Of a stretch of DNA of 64,000 nt, positions 54,478-64,000 are shown one piece after another; position 1 is the first letter of the stretch; each line of letters opens with the position of its first letter. The stretch lies in NCBI GenBank assembly GCA_029204225.1, contig CM055099.1, positions 40,296,518-40,360,517 of the forward strand, written 5' to 3'. This DNA comes from Diphasiastrum complanatum (taxonomy: Eukaryota; Streptophyta; Lycopodiopsida; Lycopodiales; Lycopodiaceae). The notes under the pieces were generated by a model that made no database searches, was not told where the DNA came from, and worked only from the letters and a program-made list of their open reading frames with translations. The translations under genes and the position numbers were made by a program.

Positions 54478-54489
54478 ACTCTGATACCA
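54478..54489 (-). other. Orphan primer-binding site
   Basis: Minus-strand TGGTATCAGAGT, one mismatch from the Met complement, with leader-like sequence on its left. The adjoining LTR would start at 54490, but no partner was found. Confidence 0.5.
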
Positions 54490-55259
54490 AAATTTTCATG
54501 TACCAATCTTAGTATTGAAACATCTAATCCATTCTTAAACATCAAATAAGTATAGAAATTGCAAGAAATCAAAAAAATACTCAAGAAATCGAGAAGATAA
54601 AAATAAGTATGAAAAACCGTGGCCCACACTTGAATAGAGTAAAACTTAGTTCGGAAAACCTTGGCCCAGAGTTCAAAGGAGAAGAGCGAGCTATCAAACG
54701 CTTCAAAGCAAAGCGTAACCTATCCTATCCCACAGTTCAAAGGAGGAGCCTTTAAAAAAAACTTACTATCCCAGCTTTCACAAAAGAAGAAGAAACATTG
54801 AAAAAGCAATGTTGAACCCCAGGGTCGAACCCAGGGTTCAAATCCATGAAAGAGTTGTGGCTGAACCCAGGGAATGCCGACATAGTCCAAGAATGGAATC
54901 GGCATCTTTTCCCAAAAACCGGCATGGCCAAAATTATGCAAAAATTTTTATGTCATATATCTTGGGTTTTATAGGGACAAGTAAGAGCATGTCACTCAAT
55001 AGAGGCAAAAGAACTTTTTCACATATCCGTTTTTGGAGGAACCTCAAAAAGGTTTCCGAACACTGCCCTGGGGTCGATTTCAGAGTTCCAACGTTTTTTT
55101 TGTGTGGGCGCTGCCACTTGAAATATCACTCAGCTGTTCTATGGACTTAGCAGACATCAATGAAATCTAGGCCATCGCTAATAGACCTGAGTTGTTCGAT
55201 GCTTCCAGGCCATCACAGGGACGCACAGATGTGGTCGCTACACCTAAAATATCACTGAG
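54490..55259. other. Possible LTR of the orphan element; no gene
   Basis: Short repeated words (CCCAGGGTTCAAA, CCCACAGTTCAAAGG) but no domain. Its identity is unknown. Confidence 0.3.
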
Positions 55260-55470
55260 TCTGACCTGCGCTGACAAATATAGAAGTAGTTGACAAGGTG
55301 GAGGTCATGTGTTTGTGCCAGCAGATTCAGATGTTTCTAATGAACTGTGCTGACCTACGCTGACAGATATAGAAGCAAGACCAGCGCTGACAGAGATAGA
55401 AACAAAACAACTAACAGGGTGGAGGTCATGTGTTTGTGCCAGCAGATTTCAGATATTTCTAATGAATTCA
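55260..55470. repeat. Imperfect tandem duplication
   Basis: GTGGAGGTCATGTGTTTGTG with its downstream 30 bp occurs at 55297 and 55420. The word CGCTGACAGATATAGAAG, with variants, occurs three times ahead of it. Confidence 0.85.
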
Positions 55471-56229
55471 CAGCTTCATTTTGGCAGTTTTGGATTTCAG
55501 AGAAACCACAACGTATTGGGAGTGCAATGTATGCTAAGAACCTAAGAAGAGGGAGGAGGATGAACCTTGGGATCGATTCCAAGGTTTATCCTCTGTTTTT
55601 AACATGATATTTTGCTCTACCATAGGACTTACCTGTTCGATTTGCTATTTCAAAACCTGGAGTGTGGGCTCTGAGAATTTTTATTGCTTGCGGATGAACC
55701 TGATGTAAAATCCCAGGGATCTAACTTGGGCTTCATTCATCTCTTAATGCAGTTGGTCAGATGAAAGAGGAGACACTTGGGAAAGAGATGTCATGCAAAA
55801 GTTGCAAAAGTAAGTAGAAACTGTAAAAGCATCATTTTAGAATATAAAGATTCTACAGTTTAAAAAACATGCATGCATGCTCATCTTGTACTTGTAATAT
55901 ATGCTAAACACTCCACTAAACTTCTTGAATTACTCCTCACTAGCTTTACACTCCTCCAACAAAAATCCTCTCTCCCCCGAAGAAAATGCCACCTCTCCTC
56001 TCGTTACAATTAAAAAATGATTTCTCTATCTTAGATATGTGCAGATGGACCCCAAATATAATTAAGAATGAATCTAATATTTGAAATCCATTATATAATC
56101 ATAATAAATGTTTGGAGTCCATCGGCATACATAACATATATAAAGATTACAACAAGGCCGTTTTAGTTACTATTGCTATCTGAAGAAGAGACTCTTAGTT
56201 AATTGTTTTGGCCTCATTTTTTCAACAAG
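55471..56229. other. No gene recognised
   Basis: AT-rich, with no domain in any frame. Confidence 0.4.
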
Positions 56230-59200
56230 TTTTGGTATTGTCTAGATTAAATGGCATTATCATTCTCCACAAGGCTTCTTTTTCTTCTGACACTTCTCCA
56301 CTATGGATTCCTCGATTACAAAAGTCCAATACTTGATCCGATAGGCAGGTCAATGGAGAGCACAACTAAGAGTGTCGAGAAGTTGTTCTCTTTTTAGTCC
56401 TGTGAAAATTCAAAGTTGAACAATGATGACTCAATAAACAACATTGATCAAGTTTGAGCATATCATCTGAAAAGGAGTTGTCTATTACTTCGTATGTTGA
56501 GTCCAATGCCAAAATGAGAGATTCCATTGAACTGCATTGATGAGCTTTTGAGCAATTCTTTGAACAAGATTGTATCGATTGAGTCGCCGGTTGAAGGGAA
56601 TTCCATTAACAACCTTGATGAATTATTGAGCAATTCATCTGACATGATTATATCATTTGAGTCGTTAGTTGAAAGACATTCCATTCTATGACAAGTCTTA
56701 TATGGAGTCAATTTTGAACAAGGTGGATTCTGTATATAACATAAACCAGGTACTAATAAGTGAGGAGAGGGTCGATGTTTCTGGTTATACTTTTCCCTGC
56801 AAAAGAGCATCAAGTATTGATGTTGAGCCTTCGGAGGATGTTTCTACCACACCTTCACTTACAGATCCTCCGAGTCACAATAGAACATGTTTTTTTTGTT
56901 GATCGTCGACACTCTTGTTATGGGCGAAGCAACAAAACCCAGCTTAAAGAGACCGTAAATTTGCATCGTTGCCAATTTTCATGTTTAAGGAAATTTGGGA
57001 TATCTAGGCTCAGATTCTTAAGGTCATATTATTTTAGCCTTAATCATGAAGATCGGTCAATTATTTAACTGGTGCTCTCAAGCCCAACAAAACTGATCAA
57101 ATTGAATATAGCTTGGGCCATATGACTGTTTGCAAAACTTCTTTCAAACATGCCCATTCAGTTGGTAATTATAAATTAAGCATATTGCAAAATCGACTAT
57201 TAAAAAATCCTTCCATTTTTAATCTACATGCTAAAAAGTTGGTTGGGCCTATAGGAACTTTGGACACTTATTTTTCCACGCATGCAAAAGTCATGCCTAC
57301 TACTGGACGGTTGCACTTGATGGATAACTTTACTAGATGTGAGGTGTACTCCATATATAGGGATGAGATGTCTATTGGACTTGAGCAATTCACTAGCTAT
57401 AGTCATTTCACAAGGTTATGGAAGCGCTTTTTCAACAATGTATATATTCCAAGAAAAGTGTGGATAAAAATCTGTACAATTTGTGCAACATTAAAGAGTA
57501 GGATACAACATGCGCGACGTTCAATTTCTGAGAAAGGTATTTTTTTATTGTATAGTATCAAAATTAGTTTGCTAGCATATTAATATGATATATTGCCTCT
57601 TCTTTTTTTCACATTGATCATTACATTGTTAGCTCACGTTAATGAGGCCCTCAATGCTCATCGTGAACAACAAGCATCTGAAAGATAAAGCTCCCGAAAC
57701 ATAGAAAAAAAAATGTCTCAAAAATCCAAAAAAAAATATCTTCGCATTGTCATTGATAGCATGGACTAAAAAAAACAAATCTACCACTTTTCATTAGAGT
57801 TCTGAAGGATGTAAAAGAGGAAACTTTTGTGCAAATGCATCTTGTTGGATGCCTTATATATCATTGCAGTCTTCAAGCACGAGCGTTCTTCACATTTTTA
57901 AATGTCCACAATGATTCAAATCTTATGATTACTATACTACATCGGATTATTACCTATTGGGATGGGTCCTTACCTCCAACTTGGTACTTGCCACTTGACA
58001 ACACAACTAGAGAAAACAAAAAACAAATTCTTCTTGCACATCTCAGCATGTTGGTGGAAAAAAAAATATTTATAAAAGTCAAAGTTGGGTTGGACACACA
58101 CATGATCATATAGATCAAATGTTTTTTCAGATTCGTAAAAACACTTGCACAAGAGAATGCTTTTACTTTGACAAAAATGATCTTAATTGTTGGTACAACC
58201 TACATGCTTCAACCTCTTGTGGAACATTTAATAAAAAATTTGACTTTAGAAAGTTTGTACAAGGTTCAAGTCATGATGAGAAGTGCATCTTTTAACTAAA
58301 TGATCTCAGTTTTCACTATCAATTTCTCATAAAAATGAAAGAATACAACAAGACGTATCTATTTGGCACACAATTGTGAACCTCTCTTGCTTGGCTTTCA
58401 GAGGAAGGACTACAATTTCTCTCTTTTAACCCTGAATGAACAATGCAGTGCTTCTTTACAAGAACCTCTTGAAATTTTCTAAATTGTGCAACAGTCACTT
58501 AAGCTCAACAAAGCTAGCAATTATGAAAAATGCATCCAAGAAAAAAAATTGCTCATCCATAAGGTGATGGCGTATGTTGGTAATCAAGATTCGGATTGGT
58601 GGGATCAATTTTTTTAAGACCAAGAGTCCACTCTTTCTCACAAAAAAAATTATGATATCGATTTGAAAAATCCATTTTTATGGCCATCCATTAATTGTGC
58701 ACCACTAAATAGATTCTAATGTTGTCTCTGAAATGAATATGCTAGTGCATGCACCTTCAAGAGAGATGTATTTGGGTGCTCGAAGGTCTCGTCAAAAGCA
58801 AGAGGACCTTGTGAATATGTGGCACAAAAGTGTACAAGACATGAAAGTTGGTATCATGGATGCTACTGTTGCTGATGATGATCCATTCGTTCTGGCTGTG
58901 CAAAGTTCTTGATTCATCAAATTCATCAAATGGAGAACTTGAATTCATTGCGATACACTAGTTTTGAACACAACATCCTGATCCATTTAATGGATAGTAT
59001 AGTCCAAAAATGGTGGCCAATGTATCTAGAAAAAGAAAACGAAAGGGAGCCAAAAACCAACCGCACACAAGTGTACTTATTCTTGATGATGTTGATATTC
59101 TTGTATTTGATTTTCAGCTAACTAAATCAGGTGACATTAGAATGACAACAAAAGATATTACCAAAGCATGGCTTCCAACCAAAGTCTGTCCTAACGAGAC

Positions 59201-59384
59201 TGGAACATCCTCCAGAAGGACACATAAACAAATTGAAGCTAAGCTCAGATTGCATAGAGATGAGGATGATGTTCTTGTGGATAGTGTCGAAGAGGATGGC
59301 TCATCTACATCCTCACCTTCTATAGATTCTAATAATGATGGTGAGTCTGGAGGTGTTGTTACCAATGATGATGCATTTTAGGTA
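56230..59384 (+). pseudogene. Decayed DUF7869-like gene
   Basis: The frames along the plus strand read as one broken protein. The N-terminal part (56400-56700) has repeated units of about 27 codons (SINNLDELLSNSSDMI). The middle (57113-57583) has MDNFTRCEVYSIYRDEMS, FTRLWKRFF and CTICATLKSR, and is followed by HVNEALNAHREQQASER. Then come VIDSMD, a stop, QMHLVGCLIYHC, FTFLNVHNDSNLM, YLPLDNTTRENK and, after a frameshift, HTHDHIDQMFF. The C-terminus (59010-59381) is basic, then acidic. The paired LDN-RENK and HTH-IDQ motifs are what I know from DUF7869 plant proteins of unknown function. At least six stops or frameshifts make it a pseudogene. It ends 8 bp before the copia-A LTR. Confidence 0.65.
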
Positions 59385-59993
59385 TTAACTATTGTTGGAT
59401 TTATCTCCTCTACTCTCCTAAATTCCATTTTAATTTGCCTCCATTCATGCTGCATTTTTACTCACGTTGTTGCGCAGTCTGCATGTTTACGTGTAAATTC
59501 TCACAGGCAAAGAAAAGACGAACAAGACGCAATACTATGTTTTTACACATGTTTTTGACACTACCTTACAAAATGCCAAAGGTGCCCTAGGAAGCAAAGG
59601 CACCCCGTAAATCAATACATATGGCATTTCGTTAGAGTGATGCATTTTTCGCATCTTCACCAACGTTCACTTCAACAAAAGCTGACATCGCACCCTTTTC
59701 ATGCTCACCCCATGCAATTGTGCTAACGGATTTGACAATGACAACAACCACCCACGATCTCCTACAGATAGCACATCCACTTTGTACTTTCTTCATTTGC
59801 ACACCTGTAACATTGTGTATATATACTGAATACCATTTGCGTACTCAGATTGATTAAGAGATTGAAGATCAAGTGTGTGTAAATTTAGCAGTAGAAGCTT
59901 ATCAAAGATAGACGAAGTAGATGCCTTGCGCATTGATTCTTTATTGTCAGTAATAGGTTTCATTCCTTTACAAATTGAATTAGCTTTGTAGAG

Positions 59994-60643
59994 TGTGAAA
60001 GATTTCAGATCCTTAAGATCCAATCTACTTCAATGATCTTTGGTTAGAAAGAGAAATACACTACCAATCTCACCAATGTAGAAAAATCAGCATCTACACA
60101 CAATTTGAGATGCAAACACTAATAGAACTTGGTCAAACTTGAATGAAATGATTATGTACTGTTTCTATCCGTAAAAAATCAGCAAGCTACTATATTTCAC
60201 ACGTGTGGATCCAAAAATAACAAATATAGATCATTCTACACATAGAATTGCAAGCAATCACCAAGATAGTGCACCAATGGATAGTAGAACCCAAGAGAAC
60301 CATGTATAAGCATGAAATGAAATAGAGAAGAGAGAAGATCACTCTCTCCATGAGTTATATCCTTTTATATCAGGTCCAAACCCTATTTGGCCACTTGGCT
60401 TTCCCACCAAAATGCTAACCCTACTAATTTTGGGTCTAGATTCAATGTACCCAACTTATTCAAATTGAATCTACTCAAACTCGCATTCTATCTTTCCCAC
60501 ACTTTCAAAAAGTGTTTATTCAAATGAATTTTAGACTTATGAACTTTGAAAAGTCAACCTCTAAGTCTAAAACAAGTTTTGGCCTCAATATGCCAAATAT
60601 GGAAATATTGCAAAATGTGATGAAACTAGTTGACTCTTTCACA
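59994..60643 (-). repeat. 3' LTR of copia-B (650 bp)
   Basis: Runs from TGTGAAAGATTT to CTCTTTCACA (plus view) and borders the polypurine tract GAAGAGGGAG on its right. Its right half matches 62758-63068 and its left half matches the reverse complement of 37920-38178. Confidence 0.92.
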
Positions 60644-62470
60644 CTCCCTCTTCAACTAGTTTTAGCATAGACTTTGATAATACTCCAAGTGAAGTCCTAT
60701 GCTTCATGAACAAGTCTTTTCCCAATGCTTTGGTGAAGATATCAGCTACACATTCCCTTGAAGACACATGTTGAAGCTCCACCTCCTTTGCAATGACTCA
60801 CTCCCTCACAAAATGATATTGTATCTCAATATGCTTGCTCCTAGCATAGTTTTCGACATTAGAACTTTGATCCATCATAAGAATGATCTTCTTCCTAAGA
60901 ATAGATCTTCTTTCAATGATCATGTGATGCTTAAAATAGAAACAACCATATTTGATATAGAGAATAGTGTCCACTTGGGATGCTTCACTATTTCTTACAT
61001 CAATTTTACATGTAAAAATGTGACTAGAACATGAAGAATCAAATAGAATGTAAATGAAATGATTCCACCATGATTCCAACTCTGAACTCTCTGGAAAAAT
61101 ACAGCAAACAAACAATAAATGTGAGTGATCAACTTTTGCTTGCATGTCTCCTCCTCCTTTGTACTTTGTTGCCTTGTATCCACCATGATACTCCATGAAT
61201 GAGCCTCCATCTCCATCTTGCCATAAGATGCCATCAAGCCTTGATGATTTGACCATGAATGAGTGACAAAATGAACCTCCAATAGCTTCATTTCCATCAG
61301 CAAAACCAGCCAAGAATGCTAGTACAAATCCAACATCAAAACAATGTTCACCAATGTAGCTAGTTTTTCCATATCTTGACAATTTGCACACATCCACATG
61401 AAATTGCTCAAACATGAGATAGAACAAGTAAAGTAAACCTGAACAACACTTCCTTGCTGCTCCTTTGACCTTACTTGAGTCTTCAATATGCTGTAAAAAC
61501 ATATCCATGACATCTTTGCCAATTACCTCTCCTTTGATGCTCTTGACTAGCTCCAAATTGCCAACTTCCCTTTTGACTAGCTGAAGCGCTTTGAGATCAA
61601 CTTCTTGATCTTCAACTTGATCATCAAAGTCATTGAACAAAATTTGTTTTCCAGATCCAATACTTGATTTTACAGCAAGATAACATCCATCCACTTCCAT
61701 AGCTCCATCTACACAAGAAGATCCTCCAAAATATGTTCCACTCTTCATAAGAGATTGATACTCAAGATCCATTGCTTGGATCCACTCCTCTTCTTTCCTT
61801 GCTTGATCTACACTTGTAGGCTCATCCAAAGAGGTTAGGAAAGCAACATAATTTTCAGAAACTACTTGCTTACCCTTTTGATCATATGTGAGCCTTGAAG
61901 GTACTTGTCTTTCTCTTGATGTTCTCCTTGGCTTTTGACTTGATGAAGGTCCATCATCACCACCATCCAAAGTAAGATCCTTCTCATCAACATCAAGAAT
62001 GTTAGATCCATCCACTCTACCATCAATCATGCTTGAAGACACCTTTGTAATGTTCTCCTCATCAAAAATGACATCTCTACCAACAATCACTTTGTTGGTA
62101 GAAGGAATGTAAATTTTGTAGGCTTTACTCACCTCACTATATCCAAAAAAAATACCTCTTCTTGAAGATGGATCCTCCTTGGTGCTATCATCAAGAGTAA
62201 TGTTGACATAGCATGTGCATCCAAAGGTTCTTAGAAAGTTGACACTCGGCCTCTTCTTGAATAGCATCTCAAAAGGTGTCCTTCCATCCAAAATAGCACT
62301 CGGCCACCTATTGCACAAGAAATTGGCACACAACAAAGCTTGATCCCAAAATGGTTTGTCAAGATTAGCACTTAACCTCATAGCTTTAGCACTTTCACAT
62401 AAAGTCCTATTCTTCCTTTCAGCCACTCCATTTTGTTGTGGGGTCCTTGATGTTGTATACTCCCTTTTGA
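60644..62470 (-). pseudogene. copia-B integrase / captured ORF / RNase H fusion
   Basis: One minus-strand frame stays open from about 62470 to a TGA at 60798. It starts in the integrase core (REYTTSRTPQQNGVAERKN). The integrase C-terminus follows (PFEMLFKKRP, RRGIFFGY, YIPSTNKVIVGRDVIF), then the RT entry sequence EEEWIQAMDLEYQSLMKSG. At about 61727 it passes without a break into roughly 280 codons with no copia similarity, then back into RNase H (ARSKHIEIQYHFVRE) at about 60880. After the TGA the RNase H frame goes on to VADIFTKALGKD and the polypurine tract. RT catalytic motifs are absent. The origin of the inserted part is unknown. Confidence 0.85.
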
Positions 62471-62757
62471 CATTAGGGCCCTTTTTGAACTCAAAAAGGG
62501 CCTCTTCCTTGCCTAAACATGTTTGCTAATCAGGATTACTTAACTCATTAATCATCCTATGTGGCAGTTCACCCTGGGTTTATCATGGGTTAACTTCTAT
62601 TTTAGTAGGCTTCACTTAGGCCTAACATAATATAGCAAGGACACCTAATTTTTAATGTAGCCAAAAAATTTAAATCCAATATAACATCTATTTTTTCAAG
62701 CCCTTCAAAATTGATCTTTTTAAGCTTAGAATGAGTGAAAAGGGGACCCGATATTTT
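62471..62757. other. Foreign junction segment replacing the copia-B 5' region
   Basis: About 287 bp with no copia similarity stand where the integrase start, protease, gag, PBS and inner LTR should be. It begins with a near-perfect inverted repeat (AGGGCCCTTTTTGA and CTCAAAAAGGGCCT, 62474-62502). Confidence 0.6.
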
Positions 62758-63068
62758 CTTAGATCACTCTCTCCACGAATTACATCCTTTTATAGCAGGT
62801 CCAAACCCTATTTGGCCACTTGGCTTTCTCACCAAAATGCTAACCCTACTAATTTTGGGTCTAAATTCAATGTCCCCAATTTATTCAAATTGAATCTACT
62901 CAAACTCGCATTCTATCTATCCCACACTTTCAAAAAGTGTTTATTCAAATGAAATTTAGACTAATGAACTTTGAAAAGTCAACCTCTAAGTCTAAAACAA
63001 GTTTTGGCCTCAATATGCTAAATATGAAAATATTGCAAAATGTGATGAAACTAGTTGAATCTTTCACA
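62758..63068 (-). repeat. 5' LTR of copia-B, outer 311 bp only
   Basis: Close match to about 60333-60643, by eye well over 90%. The inner half and PBS are missing. Confidence 0.9.
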
Positions 63069-63610
63069 TAGAGCATGTGGTTTTGCCCGCTATTGTCTTG
63101 TGCTCTACCGCATTATTGACATGTATACTTTTGCTATACTTAATCTGATAACAGCTCTTTTATTCTGCATTCAGATTTGCATCAATATTGCTATGCTTAC
63201 TTTTCATTCTGTCCGACTCTCTAGTTGCTCAATCTAGTAATCTATTTTTAGCGAGTTAATAATAGTCTAGTTGTTGACAACCAATATTTAGTGTTGCCTT
63301 TCGCAAATCATTCGCGACTGATTATCAATTGAGCTCAGTCTAGCTCTTTGTGGATCATTTGCGATAGATAATTTGTCTAGCTGTTTGTGACAAACTATTC
63401 TTCTGGTGTTTTATTAACATTTGGCTACGTAATCAGAACAACCGTGATTTCTATCACTAATGTTCTGTTCGTTTCTGATAGGCGTAGTAATGCTTAGGGA
63501 AAGAGTCATATGGCTCATTCCGCCGTTTTTCGTTCATTTCTTTTTCGTGTTCATTTTCTTTTCGAGCTATTTTTCCTTTCTCACACACGACACACCCTCT
63601 TTCTCCAACA

Positions 63611-63622
63611 TGGTATCAGAGC
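63611..63622 (+). other. Primer-binding site of copia-A
   Basis: TGGTATCAGAGC directly after the LTR end CCAACA. Confidence 0.93.
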
Positions 63623-63762
63623 TATTTTCATATCCTAATAAGATTCCACAATACAAGACTCTACTAGCCGATAGAGTCATTGTCTTCTTGTTCTGTAATT
63701 TTGTATCAGATTTTCATACTTAAGTCATTGATAGTTTCCTATCACTTAGACTAATCTTCCAC

Positions 63763-64000
63763 ATGGATTTTCAAGGGAAAGCCAGTTCTATCATGGACAA
63801 GCTTAATGGAGCCAATTACCATTTGTGGAAATTTAAGATGAAAACTGTACTAATGGCTAAAGAATTGTATGACGTTGTTACAAGTGTAGAAGGGAAACCT
63901 AAAGCAGACGATGTAGCAATCGCCAGATGGAGGCTAAAAGATGGAAAGGCTTTTGCGCTGATCATCCTCAACACCACGGATACCCAGATCGGCTATGTAT
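63763..64000 (+). CDS. copia-A gag, N-terminal part (runs off the window)
   Basis: Structural gag of a Ty1/copia element. The ATG at 63763 lies 140 bp after the PBS. The frame is open to the window end (79 codons). It shows MDKLNGANYHLWKFKMK and MAKELYDVVTSVEGK, the usual copia gag N-terminal pattern. No break is seen in this part, so copia-A may be younger or better preserved than the others here. Confidence 0.88.
   Translation, partial: MDFQGKASSIMDKLNGANYHLWKFKMKTVLMAKELYDVVTSVEGKPKADDVAIARWRLKDGKAFALIILNTTDTQIGYV

Larger units (their letters stand above)
59994..63068 (-). mobile_element. Ty1/copia element copia-B with captured sequence, nested in the copia-A LTR
   Basis: Flanked by a perfect 5-bp target duplication TAGAG (59989-59993 and 63069-63073). 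The outer ends are TGTGAAAG and CTTTCACA. The left LTR is complete, but the right one keeps only its outer 311 bp. Between them lie integrase C-terminal coding, about 840 bp of non-copia sequence in frame, and the RNase H end. Gag, protease, the integrase N-terminus, the PBS and the RT core are absent, so it is non-autonomous and now immobile. Confidence 0.9.
59393..64000 (+). mobile_element. Ty1/copia element copia-A, 5' end, split by copia-B
   Basis: The LTR begins TGTTGGATTTATC at 59393 and ends TTCTCCAACA at 63610. It is cut by copia-B at 59993/63074, leaving 1138 bp of own sequence. The PBS and gag follow in order and the element runs off the window. The LTR start matches 18233-18355. 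Confidence 0.85.

Noticed and set aside
60798-62426. Copia-B fusion frame as a functional host gene of 542 codons
   Set aside because: It starts in the middle of integrase with no ATG at the listed start and ends inside RNase H, so it is part of a retrotransposon remnant.

Overview
The window comes from the nuclear genome of a large-genome, repeat-rich vascular plant, probably a seed plant. The species cannot be read from it. It is AT-rich and gene-poor. Most recognisable DNA is Ty1/copia and Ty3/gypsy LTR retrotransposon sequence, whole, nested, truncated or decayed. Every primer-binding site seen is of the initiator-tRNA-Met type. Two host genes have ordinary plant GT-AG introns.

Host genes. 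(1) A plant cysteine oxidase (PCO4/5-like) lies on the minus strand as five exons between 28745 and 15880. I assembled 261 codons with every splice junction in frame. Intron 1 is about 11.5 kb because it has swallowed a Ty3 chromovirus, a second decayed Ty3 chromovirus, a copia 3' end and other repeats. (2) A sugar transport protein (STP family, MFS hexose/H+ symporter) lies on the plus strand as four exons, 49156-51795, 519 codons. A TATA box sits upstream, and its leader carries a triplicated ~85-bp repeat with small uORFs. A third coding locus, 56230-59384 (+), is a decayed gene resembling the DUF7869-type proteins of plants.

Layout. 1-1233: no gene. 1234-7950: copia-1 (minus) with TCAAG target duplication. 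9.0-11.5 kb: copia scrap, then a 535-bp direct repeat pair, one copy split by a solo LTR. 11.5-15.9 kb: diverged repeat, long microsatellites, nothing coding. 15.9-28.7 kb: PCO, with intron 1 holding gypsy-1 (19687-23678, minus) and gypsy-2 (23703-26482, plus). 28.7-31.6 kb: upstream of PCO, no identified gene. 31.6-36.6 kb: copia and gypsy debris plus copia-C (minus). 37.9-39.9 kb: copia-D (plus). 40.5-45.7 kb: gypsy-3 (minus). 45.9-46.6 kb: second copy of the (CT)n-tailed repeat. 48.6-51.8 kb: STP. 52-56 kb: little, with one orphan PBS. 56.2-59.4 kb: DUF7869-like pseudogene. 59393-end: copia-A, whose 5' LTR is split by copia-B (59994-63068).

Most notable. Copia-B has no reverse-transcriptase core. 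In its place is about 840 bp of unrelated sequence that stays open, in frame, between integrase and RNase H. This looks like sequence capture by a retrotransposon. The second is the PCO gene, whose first exon is separated from the rest by a stack of retrotransposons but whose coding frame appears unbroken.
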